64,000 bases of DNA from contig JAXGXT010000001.1 of the NCBI GenBank assembly GCA_040772665.1, forward strand, positions 186,001 to 250,000, given 5' to 3'. Below are positions 16,603 to 25,147 of this stretch, in pieces. The translations under genes were made by a program, and so were the position numbers. The stretch is from JAXGXT01 sp040772665. Its GTDB lineage: Bacteria > Bacillota > Clostridia > Lachnospirales > Anaerotignaceae. The first letter of the stretch is position 1, and the number at the start of each line of letters is the position of its first letter. The notes under the pieces are model-generated. The model was not told where the DNA came from. It worked only from the letters and a program-made list of their open reading frames with translations, and searched no databases.

Positions 16603-17277
16603 GTGAGAATATTAATTGTTGAAGATGAAAAACGCCTTGCAGAAACTCTTGCGGATATTGTTGCACAAAATAAAGATATTGCAGATATTTGCCATGACGG
16701 TAAAAGCGGCCTTGATAATGCCCTTTCCAATATTTATGATGCTGTTATTCTTGATGTTATGCTTCCTGAAATGGATGGCTTTGAGGTTGTTCGCCAAATG
16801 AGAAAAAATAAAAACACTACTCCTGTATTGATGCTTACGGCAAAAACCTCATTGGATGATAGAGTGAACGGCCTTGATTACGGAGCAGATTATTATCTGA
16901 CAAAACCCTTTGAAACAGCAGAACTTCTTGCATGTTTGCGCACAATTACAAGACGTGGAAACGAATTGAAACCCGAGCACATTCAATATGAAGATATTGT
17001 TGTAAACCCTGCCACAAGCGAGCTTTTGTGCAGTCCTCGTTCTGTGCGCCTTGGTGCTAAAGAGTTGGAGCTTATACGTCTGCTTATTGCAAATAAAGGT
17101 ATTCTTCTATCAAAAGAAAGTATTTATTTAAAAATATGGGGTTACGAAAGTGAAGCGGGAGATAATATTGTGGAGGTTTATATTTCCTTTTTAAGAAAAA
17201 AACTTGAACATATTGGCTCAAAAGTAAAAATCTCAGTTGTGCGTCGGTTAGGGTATCAGCTGGAGGTAGAAAAATGA
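16603..17277 (+). CDS. OmpR/PhoB-family response regulator
   Basis: This 224-residue protein starts with GTG after AAAGGAGG. The receiver domain has the acidic pair in VEDEK, the phospho-acceptor Asp in VILDVMLPEMDG and the Lys in LTKPFE. The C-terminal winged helix has SKESIYLKIWGYESEAGDNIVEVYI. Its stop overlaps the kinase start (ATGA). It probably controls itself and the divergent VTC-DUF4956-CotH operon. Confidence 0.94.
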   Translation: MRILIVEDEKRLAETLADIVAQNKDIADICHDGKSGLDNALSNIYDAVILDVMLPEMDGFEVVRQMRKNKNTTPVLMLTAKTSLDDRVNGLDYGADYYLTKPFETAELLACLRTITRRGNELKPEHIQYEDIVVNPATSELLCSPRSVRLGAKELELIRLLIANKGILLSKESIYLKIWGYESEAGDNIVEVYISFLRKKLEHIGSKVKISVVRRLGYQLEVEK

Positions 17278-18541
17278 TTAAAAAACTGCGCCGTAAACTT
17301 GTATTAATTGTTATGAGTGTTGTAACCACAATGCTTCTTGCAATTTTTTTCACCATGCTTTACACTGTGCAAAAAAATAATGAACAAATGAGCATTGTTG
17401 CACTTCGTCAGGCACTCAACACACACAATATGCATCCCTTTGCCTCTGAAGAAAAACGGCTTGATGAAAAACCTGATTTTTCAAACAACAGACCTCCCAC
17501 TCCTCAAAAATCCGCTCCTCAAACACGTCTTCCTGTGCTTGTTGCGGAAATGGACAAGGATGGAAACATATCATTAATTTCAAACCAGCTTTATTTTATT
17601 CAAGAAACAGATGTTTCCGCCATTGTTGAACTTGCCGCAAGCAAATCAAACAACGTAGGCATACTTTCAGACTATACACTTAGATATTTGCGGGAAAACA
17701 CCAAAAACGGTACACGTATTGCCTTTATAGATATTTATATAGAACAGGAAATGCTTAAAAAGCAAGTTTTCAACTCCCTTTTAATAGGCGGCTTGGCAAT
17801 GCTTTCCTTTTTTGTTCTGAGCTTGTTTCTGGCACGATGGGCAGTTCGTCCTGTAGAAACTGCGTGGGAACAACAAAAACAGTTTGTTGCCAATGCCTCC
17901 CACGAACTTAAAACACCCCTCACTGTTATATTGTCTAACGCAGATATGCTTAGAACAGAAAAAACCTTGAAGACAGCAGAAACTCTCGGCGTATGGAGCA
18001 TATTCACGCAGAAGCAGTAAGAATGAAACAGCTTGTGGAGGATATGCTGGCTCTTGCCAAGTCTGACATCCAAGAAAAAACTGAAATACACAGTGTTGTG
18101 GATTTCAGCTATATTGTAAAAAGTGCAGTTCTTATGTATGAACCTATTATTTATGACGAAGGAAAGGCTCTTTCCTACGAAATTGAAAACAACCTTGAAG
18201 TTCGGGCAGATGCACCACGACTACAGCAGGCAGTTCACATTCTTTTAGATAATGCCCAAAAATATTCAACCCAAGGAAGCACAATTTATGTAGCCTTAAG
18301 TAAAACAGACAATAAAGGTCTTCTTAAAATTTCAAACCAGGGCACACCAATTCCAAAGGAGGAATTAAAAAAGATTTTTTTAAGATTTTATCGAATGGAT
18401 GAATCAAGAAGCCAGCACGGAAGTTTTGGCCTTGGCTTATCAATTGCACAAAACATTATATATGCCCATAAAGGGTCAATATGGGCAGACAGCGATGGAA
18501 AATCCCACAACAATTTTTATATATCGTTGCCTCTTATATAA
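17274..18541 (+). pseudogene. Sensor histidine kinase, split by a -1 frameshift
   Basis: The first frame (17274-18020) encodes an N-terminal membrane segment, an extracellular domain of about 130 residues, a second membrane segment (LLIGGLAMLSFFVLSLFLA) and the H-box NASHELKTPLTVI, then drifts to a stop. The second frame, intact from about 17965 to 18541, continues with LEDSRNSRRMEHIHAEAVRMK, the N-box LLDNAQKYS and the G-box GSFGLGLSIA. The frames join at a run of six A at 17959-17964 (GAA AAA ACC); one more A would restore a full kinase of about 420 residues. Options are a true mutation, phase variation, slippage or a sequencing error. Confidence 0.88.
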
Positions 18542-18553
18542 TGCAGCTTCGCT

Positions 18554-18660
18554 GTTCCTCTTCGAACTCACTTTAAAACCGCATAAATATGCGGTTTTAA
18601 CAAAAGTTTTTGCTCCGCTTTTTTCAAAAAGCGGATGGGTTTGGGCGAAGACCAAGGTCT
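18554..18660 (+). repeat. Dispersed hairpin repeat, copy A
   Basis: About 107 bp: GTTCCTCTTCGAAC, the hairpin AAAACCGCATAAATATGCGG followed by TTTTAACAAAAG, a second hairpin TCCGCTTTTTTCAAAAAGCGGA and the end GGGTTTGGGCGAAGACC. It is nearly identical to copy B 100 bp away and to inverted copies at 20973 and 60657. It contains no ORF and may double as the kinase gene's terminator. Confidence 0.85.
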
Positions 18661-18758
18661 ATTTAATAAAACTCTTAATAGTTTTACCCCTAACCCCGTA
18701 AACACTCTATCTGTTCAGGAATTTGCTTTACAAACCACTAATTTGGTCTATCTTCACT

Positions 18759-18865
18759 GTTCCTCTTTGAACCCTCATTTAAACCGCATAAATATGCGGT
18801 TTAAACAAAAGTTTTTGCTCCGCTTTTTTCAAAAAGCGGATGGGTTTGGGCGAAGCTCAAGGTCT
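18759..18865 (+). repeat. Dispersed hairpin repeat, copy B
   Basis: This is a second direct copy of the same element, differing by only a few bases from copy A (for example TTTAAACC for TTAAAACC). The 98 bp between the two copies are not repeated. The stretch 18542-18994 otherwise holds no gene. Confidence 0.85.
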
Positions 18866-18994
18866 TATCCCTGTCCCGATTTCTTAAACACCTTATGTGT
18901 ATATCTTGAGTATAATTACAGATTATGTTACTATAATAATCAAAACTATTTGTGTTTCAAACAAACATGATTGCTTTAAAAGGTGGTAGATATT

Positions 18995-19507
18995 ATGAAA
19001 ATAGGCTTTCGCACAATCAAAACAGTAGCCGCAGTGTTCATATGCTTTCTTATAGATTATCTGGTGTATCCAAACTCTGCATTTTTCTCATCTGTAGCCG
19101 CAATTTTATGCATACAAAAAAGCAGTAAAGATAGCTTGGAGGAAGCAAAGAAAAGAGAAGTGGGCACAATAATCGGCGGTCTTTACGGTGCATTGTTTTT
19201 GTTTCTTGAAAATCTAATAGGCTCTTTTTCTTGGGAACTTTTACGATATTTGGTTATTTCCCTTATGCTTATTCCGATTATACAGCTTTCTGTAAAAATA
19301 AAACAAGATAAAGGAACATTCCTTATGTGCGTTGTTTTTTTAAGTATAGTCATTAACCGTGTAGGGGATGCTAACCCCTTGTCTTTTGCATTGGAGAGAA
19401 CCCTTGAAACATCAGTGGGTATTGCTGTGGCGCTTTGTATCAGCTTGATTTTCCCCTATAATAATAACGAAGAAAATTCTTTTGAAGATGAAAACTGCAA
19501 CGTATAA
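18995..19507 (+). CDS. FUSC / aromatic acid exporter-like membrane protein
   Basis: This 170-residue protein has about four to five membrane segments and the motif EEAKKREVGTIIGGLYGAL, typical of the N-terminal half of FUSC/ArAE (DUF939-like) proteins such as YgaE/YqjA types. The start is the ATG at 18995, eight bases after AAAGGTGG; a GTG four codons earlier overlaps the SD. It lacks the long cytosolic C-terminal domain found in larger relatives. The transported compound is unknown. Confidence 0.75.
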   Translation: MKIGFRTIKTVAAVFICFLIDYLVYPNSAFFSSVAAILCIQKSSKDSLEEAKKREVGTIIGGLYGALFLFLENLIGSFSWELLRYLVISLMLIPIIQLSVKIKQDKGTFLMCVVFLSIVINRVGDANPLSFALERTLETSVGIAVALCISLIFPYNNNEENSFEDENCNV

Positions 19508-19539
19508 ATAATTGTATGTCTTTTAAAAAACTAAAAACT

Positions 19540-19583
19540 AATAAAAAAACGTTGAGTCTATATATAAACTCAACGTTTTTTTG
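19540..19583. terminator. Bidirectional terminator
   Basis: A 10-bp perfect stem AACGTTGAGT / ACTCAACGTT has A7 before and T7 after it. It serves the converging FUSC-like gene and xth. Confidence 0.9.
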
Positions 19584-19636
19584 TGTATAAAACCGGCCCT
19601 CTAAGTTAAAATAACACATAATAAAAGCCAGCTTTT

Positions 19637-20392
19637 TCAAATATCTATAATAAGCTCAACAGGACAATGGTCAGAGCCCATCACTTCCGAATAAATTTTA
19701 GCACTTACAAGCCTTTCATCCAACCTTTTTGAAGTTACAAAATAATCAATTCTCCACCCTGCATTGTTTTTTCTTGCGTTAAACCTGTAACTCCACCAAG
19801 AATACGCTCCAGTTAAATCAGGATAAAAAAACCTGAATGTATCTGTAAAACCGCTTTCCAAAAGCTCTGTAAACTTGGCTCTTTCTTCATAGGTAAAGCC
19901 TGCATTGCCAATGTTTGGCTTTGGGTTTTTAAGATCAATTTCGTTATGGGCAACGTTTAAATCTCCGCATAATATAACAGGCTTTTTATCTTCTAATTTA
20001 AGCAGATATTCCCTCATGGCATCTTCCCATTGAACTCTGTATTCAAGACGTGCATTTTTATCCTGACTATTGGGAACATATGCGGTTACATGAAAAAAAT
20101 CTTCAAACTCAAGGGTTATAACTCGCCCCTCGTTGTCATGCTCTTCTATACCCAAGCCATAAAAAACAGATAAAGGTTCTTTTTTTGTAAAAACCGCAAC
20201 CCCTGAATATCCCTTCTTAACAGCATAGTTCCAGTATTGAAAATACCCTTTTGGGCTAATGTCAATCTGCCCTTCCTGAAGCTTTGTTTCCTGCAATGAA
20301 AATATATCAGCATCAGCCTCTTCAAAAAAGTCCATAAACCCTTTCCCGACCGCCGCCCTTAAACCGTTCACGTTCCATGAAATCATTTTCAT
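19637..20392 (-). CDS. xth: Exodeoxyribonuclease III
   Basis: This is an AP endonuclease and 3'-5' exonuclease of base excision repair. The 251-residue product shows the full family set: ISWNVNGLRA, the metal-binding Glu in LQETKL, GVAVFTK, the catalytic DLNVAHNEIDL and GSDHCPVEL at the end. It lies six bases downstream of the deaminase gene and is probably cotranscribed. Confidence 0.94.
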   Translation of the reverse strand: MKMISWNVNGLRAAVGKGFMDFFEEADADIFSLQETKLQEGQIDISPKGYFQYWNYAVKKGYSGVAVFTKKEPLSVFYGLGIEEHDNEGRVITLEFEDFFHVTAYVPNSQDKNARLEYRVQWEDAMREYLLKLEDKKPVILCGDLNVAHNEIDLKNPKPNIGNAGFTYEERAKFTELLESGFTDTFRFFYPDLTGAYSWWSYRFNARKNNAGWRIDYFVTSKRLDERLVSAKIYSEVMGSDHCPVELIIDI

Positions 20393-20398
20393 TTTAAA

Positions 20399-20848
20399 TC
20401 ACTCACTTTCCATAGCAACAAGTGTAACCCCTGCCTCATTAAGCATTGTAAGGGAAAGCTCATCAGGATAATCACCCTTGTAAACAATTTTTTTAATACC
20501 CGCATTTATAACCATTTTCGCACAAATAACACATGGCTGCAAAGTTACATAAAGAATTCCGCCCTCAGTGCTTACCCCAATGTTTGCAGCTTGAATTATG
20601 GCGTTTTGCTCTGCATGAAGTGCACGGCAAAGCTCATGGCGCTCTCCCGAGGGAATGTTCATCTCAATTCTTTGGCATGTTCCTTTGTCTGTGCAGTGAT
20701 AAGTTCCCGATGGTGCTCCGTTATATCCTGTTGTTATAATTCTGTTGTCCTTAACAATAACAGCACCCACCTGCCGTCTTAAACATGTGGAGCGTGTCTT
20801 TACTATCTCAGCTATTTGCATAAAATATTCATCCCAGCTTGCACGCAT
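20399..20848 (-). CDS. Deoxycytidylate (dCMP) deaminase
   Basis: It converts dCMP to dUMP, feeding thymidylate synthesis. The 149-residue product has the zinc-site motifs HAEQNAI and LQPCVICAKM, plus SGERHELCRALHAEQ typical of the dCMP deaminase (ComEB-like) group. A GGGGG run serves as SD. Together with xth it forms a small nucleotide/DNA maintenance unit. Confidence 0.9.
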   Translation of the reverse strand: MRASWDEYFMQIAEIVKTRSTCLRRQVGAVIVKDNRIITTGYNGAPSGTYHCTDKGTCQRIEMNIPSGERHELCRALHAEQNAIIQAANIGVSTEGGILYVTLQPCVICAKMVINAGIKKIVYKGDYPDELSLTMLNEAGVTLVAMESE

Positions 20849-20972
20849 ATATGTATACCCCCGAAAGTTAAAATTTCAAAAATTATAACATAAAAACACA
20901 AAAAAAGACAGACGCATATTACCCATCTACCTTAAAAATCATTTTTCCATTAAAAAATTGCGGTCTGAGAAC

Positions 20973-21078
20973 AGACCTTGGGCTTTGCCCAAACCCATCC
21001 GCTTTTTAAAAAAAGCGGAACAAAAACTTTTGTTAAAACCGCATATCTATGCGGTTTTAATACAGCAAACAAGAACAA
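20973..21078 (-). repeat. Dispersed hairpin repeat, copy C (inverted)
   Basis: The same element as copies A and B on the opposite strand: AGACCTTGGGCTTTGCCCAA, the CCGCTTTTTAAAAAAAGCGG hairpin and AAAACCGCATATCTATGCGG. Loop bases differ while stem bases are kept or changed in pairs, which suggests selection on the fold. The remainder of 20849-21199 shows nothing else. Confidence 0.83.
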
Positions 21079-21199
21079 CAAAGATAGCAATACAGCAGTT
21101 TGCAAAATAAAGTACCCAACAAGTAAACTTCCTCTTATGACACTCTATTTCCCCTTCTTATAAATAAACCATAGGAATTTATCCCTCAAGTTTCTTAAA

Positions 21200-22117
21200 C
21201 TAAGCCTTTCCCTTAGCTTTAATAATGTTAAACCCAATAACTCCTCCAAGTATAGCCGCTATACCGATATAATGATAATAATAAAAGGGTTCCTTTAAAA
21301 TTATCACCCCTGCCAGTATACTTACAACAGTTGACACATTATTAAAAAGCGCAACCTTTGTAGCCTCAATTTTCGATAAGGCATAAGAAAGAAAAAGCGC
21401 CGATAAAAACGAAGAAAACACCCCTAAATAAAGTATCGCCAAAACAAATGTCAAATCTCCAAAGGGTTTAAAATACCCTCCTATGCCGCCTGTTAAAAAA
21501 TGCTTAACAACAGCAATAAAATTAAAAATAACAAACCCCGAAAGACTAATTGCATATGTAATTTCCATGGCCGAATATTTATTTGACAGCCTTCTTATAA
21601 ACACATTATAAAAAGATAAAGCTGAAACAGAAGCTAAAATTAATAAAAATCCTAAACTGCTGTAACCTCCAATGCTTGCACCGTTCATTACATTTATATA
21701 AATAACCCCTAAAACAGATATTACCATAAGAAACACCTGTGCCTTGCTTGCCTTTTCGTCAATGGCAAATCTTGCAATAACAAATGTAAAAATAGGCACA
21801 ACAGCATAAATAATTCCTGCCTCCGATGAAGAAATACTGCTTAAACCCAATGTCTGCATAAGAAAAAAGATAACAGGATAAGCAATGCTAAGCGGTAAAA
21901 TCTTCTTCCAATCAGAAATGTTGAGGTTAATTGCCTTTGGTCTAAACACTTTATATAACAAAACACATGCAGCAGTTATTGTAAACCTGTGTGCCAGCAA
22001 ATCAATTGTGTCTGCCGCATTAAGGGCCACTTTAACAAACAAAAAAGAAAGTCCCACAATTATAGCCTGCACAGTTATTGTTATAAACGCCTTTTTAGAA
22101 TCTGTCAAATTCTCCAC
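21200..22117 (-). CDS. DMT-family (EamA) transporter
   Basis: This 305-residue protein has about ten membrane segments, arranged as two EamA repeats; conserved pieces include SSSEAGIIYAVVPIFTFVIA and SKIEATKVALFNNVSTVVSI. The family exports or imports metabolites such as amino acids, and the substrate cannot be predicted. The start is a GTG at 22117 with a poorly spaced AAAGGGG; a TTG three codons later is an alternative. Confidence 0.85.
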   Translation of the reverse strand: MENLTDSKKAFITITVQAIIVGLSFLFVKVALNAADTIDLLAHRFTITAACVLLYKVFRPKAINLNISDWKKILPLSIAYPVIFFLMQTLGLSSISSSEAGIIYAVVPIFTFVIARFAIDEKASKAQVFLMVISVLGVIYINVMNGASIGGYSSLGFLLILASVSALSFYNVFIRRLSNKYSAMEITYAISLSGFVIFNFIAVVKHFLTGGIGGYFKPFGDLTFVLAILYLGVFSSFLSALFLSYALSKIEATKVALFNNVSTVVSILAGVIILKEPFYYYHYIGIAAILGGVIGFNIIKAKGKA

Positions 22118-22264
22118 CCCTTTAAAATATTAATACAGCCTTTGTAATTAAAAGCTATTTAATATAATAATATCACAAAAGAAAGAATAAAACAAAGGCG
22201 TTGACTTTTGAAAATCAAAACAGCCCATCCTTTGATAAGCTGCTTCAACTTTCAATTAAATTGC

Positions 22265-23521
22265 TTAAGGAAGCAAAAGTCTTTCCCCCGAATAAATAAC
22301 ATTCTCGTTTGACAAATTGTTAATTTTCATAATTTCACTTACCTTTTCTCCGCTGCCATAAAATTTTCTGCTGATATAAAGAAGGCTGTCACCATCCTCC
22401 ACAACATAAATTTTCATATTCTGGGTCTGAACTTCCTCTTCATCTACAGAAGGCTTTTCCTCTGTTTCAGGTTCAGGGGTTTCTTCTTTTATATCTTTAT
22501 CTTCTTTTATCTCTTCTTGTTTTACAATTTGTGCGGCAAAAACTTGAGCCGCTTTTTCTTCAAATGTTTTGTTCATGGTTTCATAACTGCTTTTCATTGT
22601 AACAAGCTCTGTTTCAAGGTTTTTTATTCTTGTTCTGTTATTTAAAAGGTTTCCGCTCATAAGAACACTGGCAAGGCATAATGCCGCACATATGGCTGTA
22701 AGCACCACCTGCCTGTTGTGCATTTCTTTTTCTTTTTCTTCTGCCTTTTCATTAAGCACCTTTCTGATTCTTTTTGCCGCATCAACTCTTTCAAGGGGTT
22801 TCTCTTTGCCCTCTTTTGCACAAAATGAAACACTTTCCTCCTTGTGCCTTGTTATTCCAAGAAGCCTTGCAACTGCCGCCTTTCCGCTTTCCTTAGGAGG
22901 CTCTTCTTCAAAATCCGAAACAACTTTGGGTTTGATCAAACTGTTTTCAATCATATAGTTTTGCATTGTTTCATTTTTGTCATAATAAATAAAATATCCT
23001 CTAACCGTTCTTAACGAAAGCTCACAAGGCGGCATACAATAAAATGCATCCAGCCTTTCCCCCGGGTCCATAACAAATAAAAGCTGCCAGCTTTCCTTAA
23101 AACACTCTCTGTGGAAAGCGGCATCAGAGGGAATTACATAAGTTCCAAAATCCGGCTGAATATGTACCCAGCCAATTATACAAAGCCCTTTAAAATATAT
23201 TTCCAGCTGGCGGTTTATATAATTCCAACTCTCCTCCGTAAAGCTGATTTTATCCCCAAAGCTTTCTGTGTGCCTGCCCTCAATGGCTCCGCTTATTTCA
23301 CACACATCAACCCCGTCAACTTCTTGATGCTTCCCAACCAAAACTGCAAGCTTTTCCCCGCCGCCGCCGCTTCTTGCAAATTGATAAAGATAGGTGTAAA
23401 CATAGTCCTCAAGATAAATTTTTAAATCCCTGTCAGCATTGCCCATTTGCTTTATGTTTGCAGGAAACTTAAACTCCTTTGAGTCTTTTAAGATGCTGTC
23501 AGAAGGAAATTCATGTTCCAT
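22265..23521 (-). CDS. Membrane protein with JAB/MPN-like N-terminus and C-terminal LysM
   Basis: In this 418-residue protein, residues 1-200 resemble a JAB/MPN fold: LAVLVGKHQEVDGVDVCEISG, then GWVHIQPDFGTYVIPSDAAF. The canonical H-x-H plus S-x2-D metal motif is degraded (HIQ ... SD), so peptidase activity is doubtful. A basic linker leads to one membrane segment (about 270-290), an acidic Glu-rich stalk and a LysM domain (YVVEDGDSLLYISRKFYG ... YSGERLLLP). The predicted topology puts the N-terminus in the cytosol and LysM on peptidoglycan. The exact role is unknown. Confidence 0.7.
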   Translation of the reverse strand: MEHEFPSDSILKDSKEFKFPANIKQMGNADRDLKIYLEDYVYTYLYQFARSGGGGEKLAVLVGKHQEVDGVDVCEISGAIEGRHTESFGDKISFTEESWNYINRQLEIYFKGLCIIGWVHIQPDFGTYVIPSDAAFHRECFKESWQLLFVMDPGERLDAFYCMPPCELSLRTVRGYFIYYDKNETMQNYMIENSLIKPKVVSDFEEEPPKESGKAAVARLLGITRHKEESVSFCAKEGKEKPLERVDAAKRIRKVLNEKAEEKEKEMHNRQVVLTAICAALCLASVLMSGNLLNNRTRIKNLETELVTMKSSYETMNKTFEEKAAQVFAAQIVKQEEIKEDKDIKEETPEPETEEKPSVDEEEVQTQNMKIYVVEDGDSLLYISRKFYGSGEKVSEIMKINNLSNENVIYSGERLLLP

Positions 23522-23742
23522 AGTTAAAATGCCTCCTTAGTAGAAATTGTCTGCATATACCTTGCATTAAACAGTGTAGATAGAATATACCATTTAAAGC
23601 CGATGTTTTTTTGTAAAACCATGTAACCTATTCCCATCAATTACCACCAAATTCTTTTTCATTCTGTCTAAAAACATCAAATAAATATTATATAAATTAT
23701 TTTTTCTCACGAAAGCTGACAAAATCTCAAGGTTTGTGGAAA

Positions 23743-23776
23743 ATAAAAAACCGACTTCATAAAAGAAATCGGTTTA
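23743..23776 (-). terminator. Terminator of the PfoR-like gene
   Basis: AACCGATTT pairs with AAGTCGGTT (one mismatch) and is followed on the minus strand by TTTTTATTTT. It lies about 35 bp after the PfoR-like stop. The rest of 23522-23810 shows no gene. Confidence 0.8.
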
Positions 23777-23810
23777 AAACAAATTTTATTTTTTATATCA
23801 AGCAAAGCTC

Positions 23811-24890
23811 TTACACATCAAGCTTCATATCTCCAAATTTAATATATCCTTTTTTCCTCATAAACTCGCTTATTATAAGCGTAAGAACAGCAGGAAGAAC
23901 AAAATGAAGTAAAATAATCTGGAAAAGCAGCTCACCGCTTCCTCTTGTTCCCGCCATTGTCTGCCATGTCATAATCTGCCCCACAAGGCCGCTTGTGCCC
24001 ATACCGCCTCCTGCAGGATTGTTTTCCATTTTAAAAACACATGTGCCTAAAGGCCCTAAAATTCCGCTGGCAATTGTGGGAGGAAGCCATATTAAAGGGT
24101 TTCTGACAATATTAGGCACTTGAAGCATGCTTGTGCCGATGCCCTGTGCAAAAAAGCCTCCCCATTTATTTTCACGAAAACTTGCAACAGCAAAGCCAAT
24201 CATTTGTGCTGAGCAGCCTATTGTTGCGGCCCCTGCCGGAAGTCCGCTAAGGCCAAGAATTATGGAAAGAGCGGCAGAGCTTATTGGAAGCGTTAAAACC
24301 ATACCCATAACAACAGAAACAACAATGCCCATAAGAAACGGCTGAAGCTCTGTTGCAACATTAATAAAGTTTCCAAGCCAAATCATTCCCTTTGAAAGGG
24401 GAGGCCCCACAATAGCACCCATAACACACCCTGCAACAATTGTAACAAGGGGTGTAAATATAATGTCAGCCTTTGTTTTTCCCGAAATCAAAAGCCCAAG
24501 TTCAATGCCTAAAACAGCGGCAATAAATGCTCCTAAAGGATCCCCCGCACCTGTAAGCCTTACAGCACCTTCAACAATTATTTTACCGCTTAAAATAGAT
24601 GCCGCATTTGCTCCAAACATTCCCGTTACAGCCGATGAAAAAATAATAAGCCTTGGCGCATTAAGACAATATGCTGTTCCTATGCCTATGGCAGACCCTG
24701 TGCACACCCCTGCAATTGTTCCTATGGAAACAATAAAATTTCCCACATCACCGCCTATAAGAGAGCCTATTTGTTTTATAATAAGCCCGACGATAAGAGT
24801 CGAAAAAAGCCCTAAGGCCATTCCGTTCAAACCGTTTATAAAATATCTCTTTAAAATTCGTTTAAATAAAGATTCATTTTCCTTTGTCAT
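23811..24890 (-). CDS. PfoR-like / PTS_EIIC_2 family membrane protein, probably NiaR-regulated
   Basis: This 359-residue, very hydrophobic protein has about nine to ten membrane segments and Gly-rich loops (TIAGVCTGSAIGIGTAYCLN, NPAGGGMGTSGLVGQIMTW). It belongs to the PTS EIIC-like family that includes PfoR; no EIIA or EIIB partner is nearby and no phosphorylation site is seen, so sugar-PTS function is doubtful. A NiaR-like operator sits in its candidate promoter, and niaR is the next gene upstream, which points to a role linked to nicotinate/nicotinamide, perhaps uptake. That role is inference. Confidence 0.75.
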   Translation of the reverse strand: MTKENESLFKRILKRYFINGLNGMALGLFSTLIVGLIIKQIGSLIGGDVGNFIVSIGTIAGVCTGSAIGIGTAYCLNAPRLIIFSSAVTGMFGANAASILSGKIIVEGAVRLTGAGDPLGAFIAAVLGIELGLLISGKTKADIIFTPLVTIVAGCVMGAIVGPPLSKGMIWLGNFINVATELQPFLMGIVVSVVMGMVLTLPISSAALSIILGLSGLPAGAATIGCSAQMIGFAVASFRENKWGGFFAQGIGTSMLQVPNIVRNPLIWLPPTIASGILGPLGTCVFKMENNPAGGGMGTSGLVGQIMTWQTMAGTRGSGELLFQIILLHFVLPAVLTLIISEFMRKKGYIKFGDMKLDV

Positions 24891-24925
24891 TTCTTTTCCC
24901 CCATAAGTTTGTAATAAATATTATA

Positions 24926-24948
24926 TACATCATATATACAGATGTGTA
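24926..24948. promoter_or_regulatory. Possible second NiaR-like inverted repeat
   Basis: TACATC-ATATATACA-GATGTGTA has inverted arms ACATC/GATGT and resembles the stronger box at 25106-25121. It lies 36-58 bp upstream of the PfoR-like start. Weak evidence on its own. Confidence 0.35.
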
Positions 24949-24990
24949 ATCAATTGTAAGACTAAAGAGCTATGCTCGTTTCCTACCTAA

Positions 24991-25085
24991 TTCCACACCT
25001 TAAAACCTTATAGCTATATGGTTTTAACAAAAGCCTTTGATTAACCTTTTTTCAAAAATGAATGGATTTTAATAAATCCAAGGCT
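24991..25085 (+). repeat. Decayed copy of the dispersed hairpin repeat
   Basis: AAAACCTTATAGCTATATGGTTTTAACAAAAG-like layout, then CCTTTTTTCAAAAATG and AATCCAAGGCTTGC, parallels copy A with many substitutions. It lies between the candidate NiaR-controlled promoter and the PfoR-like gene, inside its leader. Confidence 0.6.
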
Positions 25086-25099
25086 TGCTTTTCTTTGAT

Positions 25100-25128
25100 A
25101 TATATAGGTGTATATACATGTTAGACAA
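25100..25128 (-). promoter_or_regulatory. Candidate promoter with NiaR-like operator
   Basis: On the minus strand TTGTCT (25123-25128) and ATATAT/TATATA (25100-25106) are spaced like a promoter, and the spacer is ACATGTATATACACCT (25106-25121). Its centre TGTATATACA is a perfect palindrome, and 12 of 16 positions are symmetric. It resembles the NiaR boxes I recall from Firmicutes (ACATGTGTATACACCTGT-like). Binding here would block RNA polymerase when nicotinate is plentiful. Confidence 0.65.
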
Positions 25129-25147
25129 AAGAAAATATATCACATCT

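Noticed and set aside
18635..18970. ORF of 111 codons across the dispersed repeats
   Set aside because: It runs through both repeat copies and their hairpins, and lacks an SD and any family likeness.
23811..24890. Sugar PTS permease
   Set aside because: It has EIIC-like similarity only; no EIIA/EIIB genes or phosphorylation domains nearby, and regulation points to niacin.
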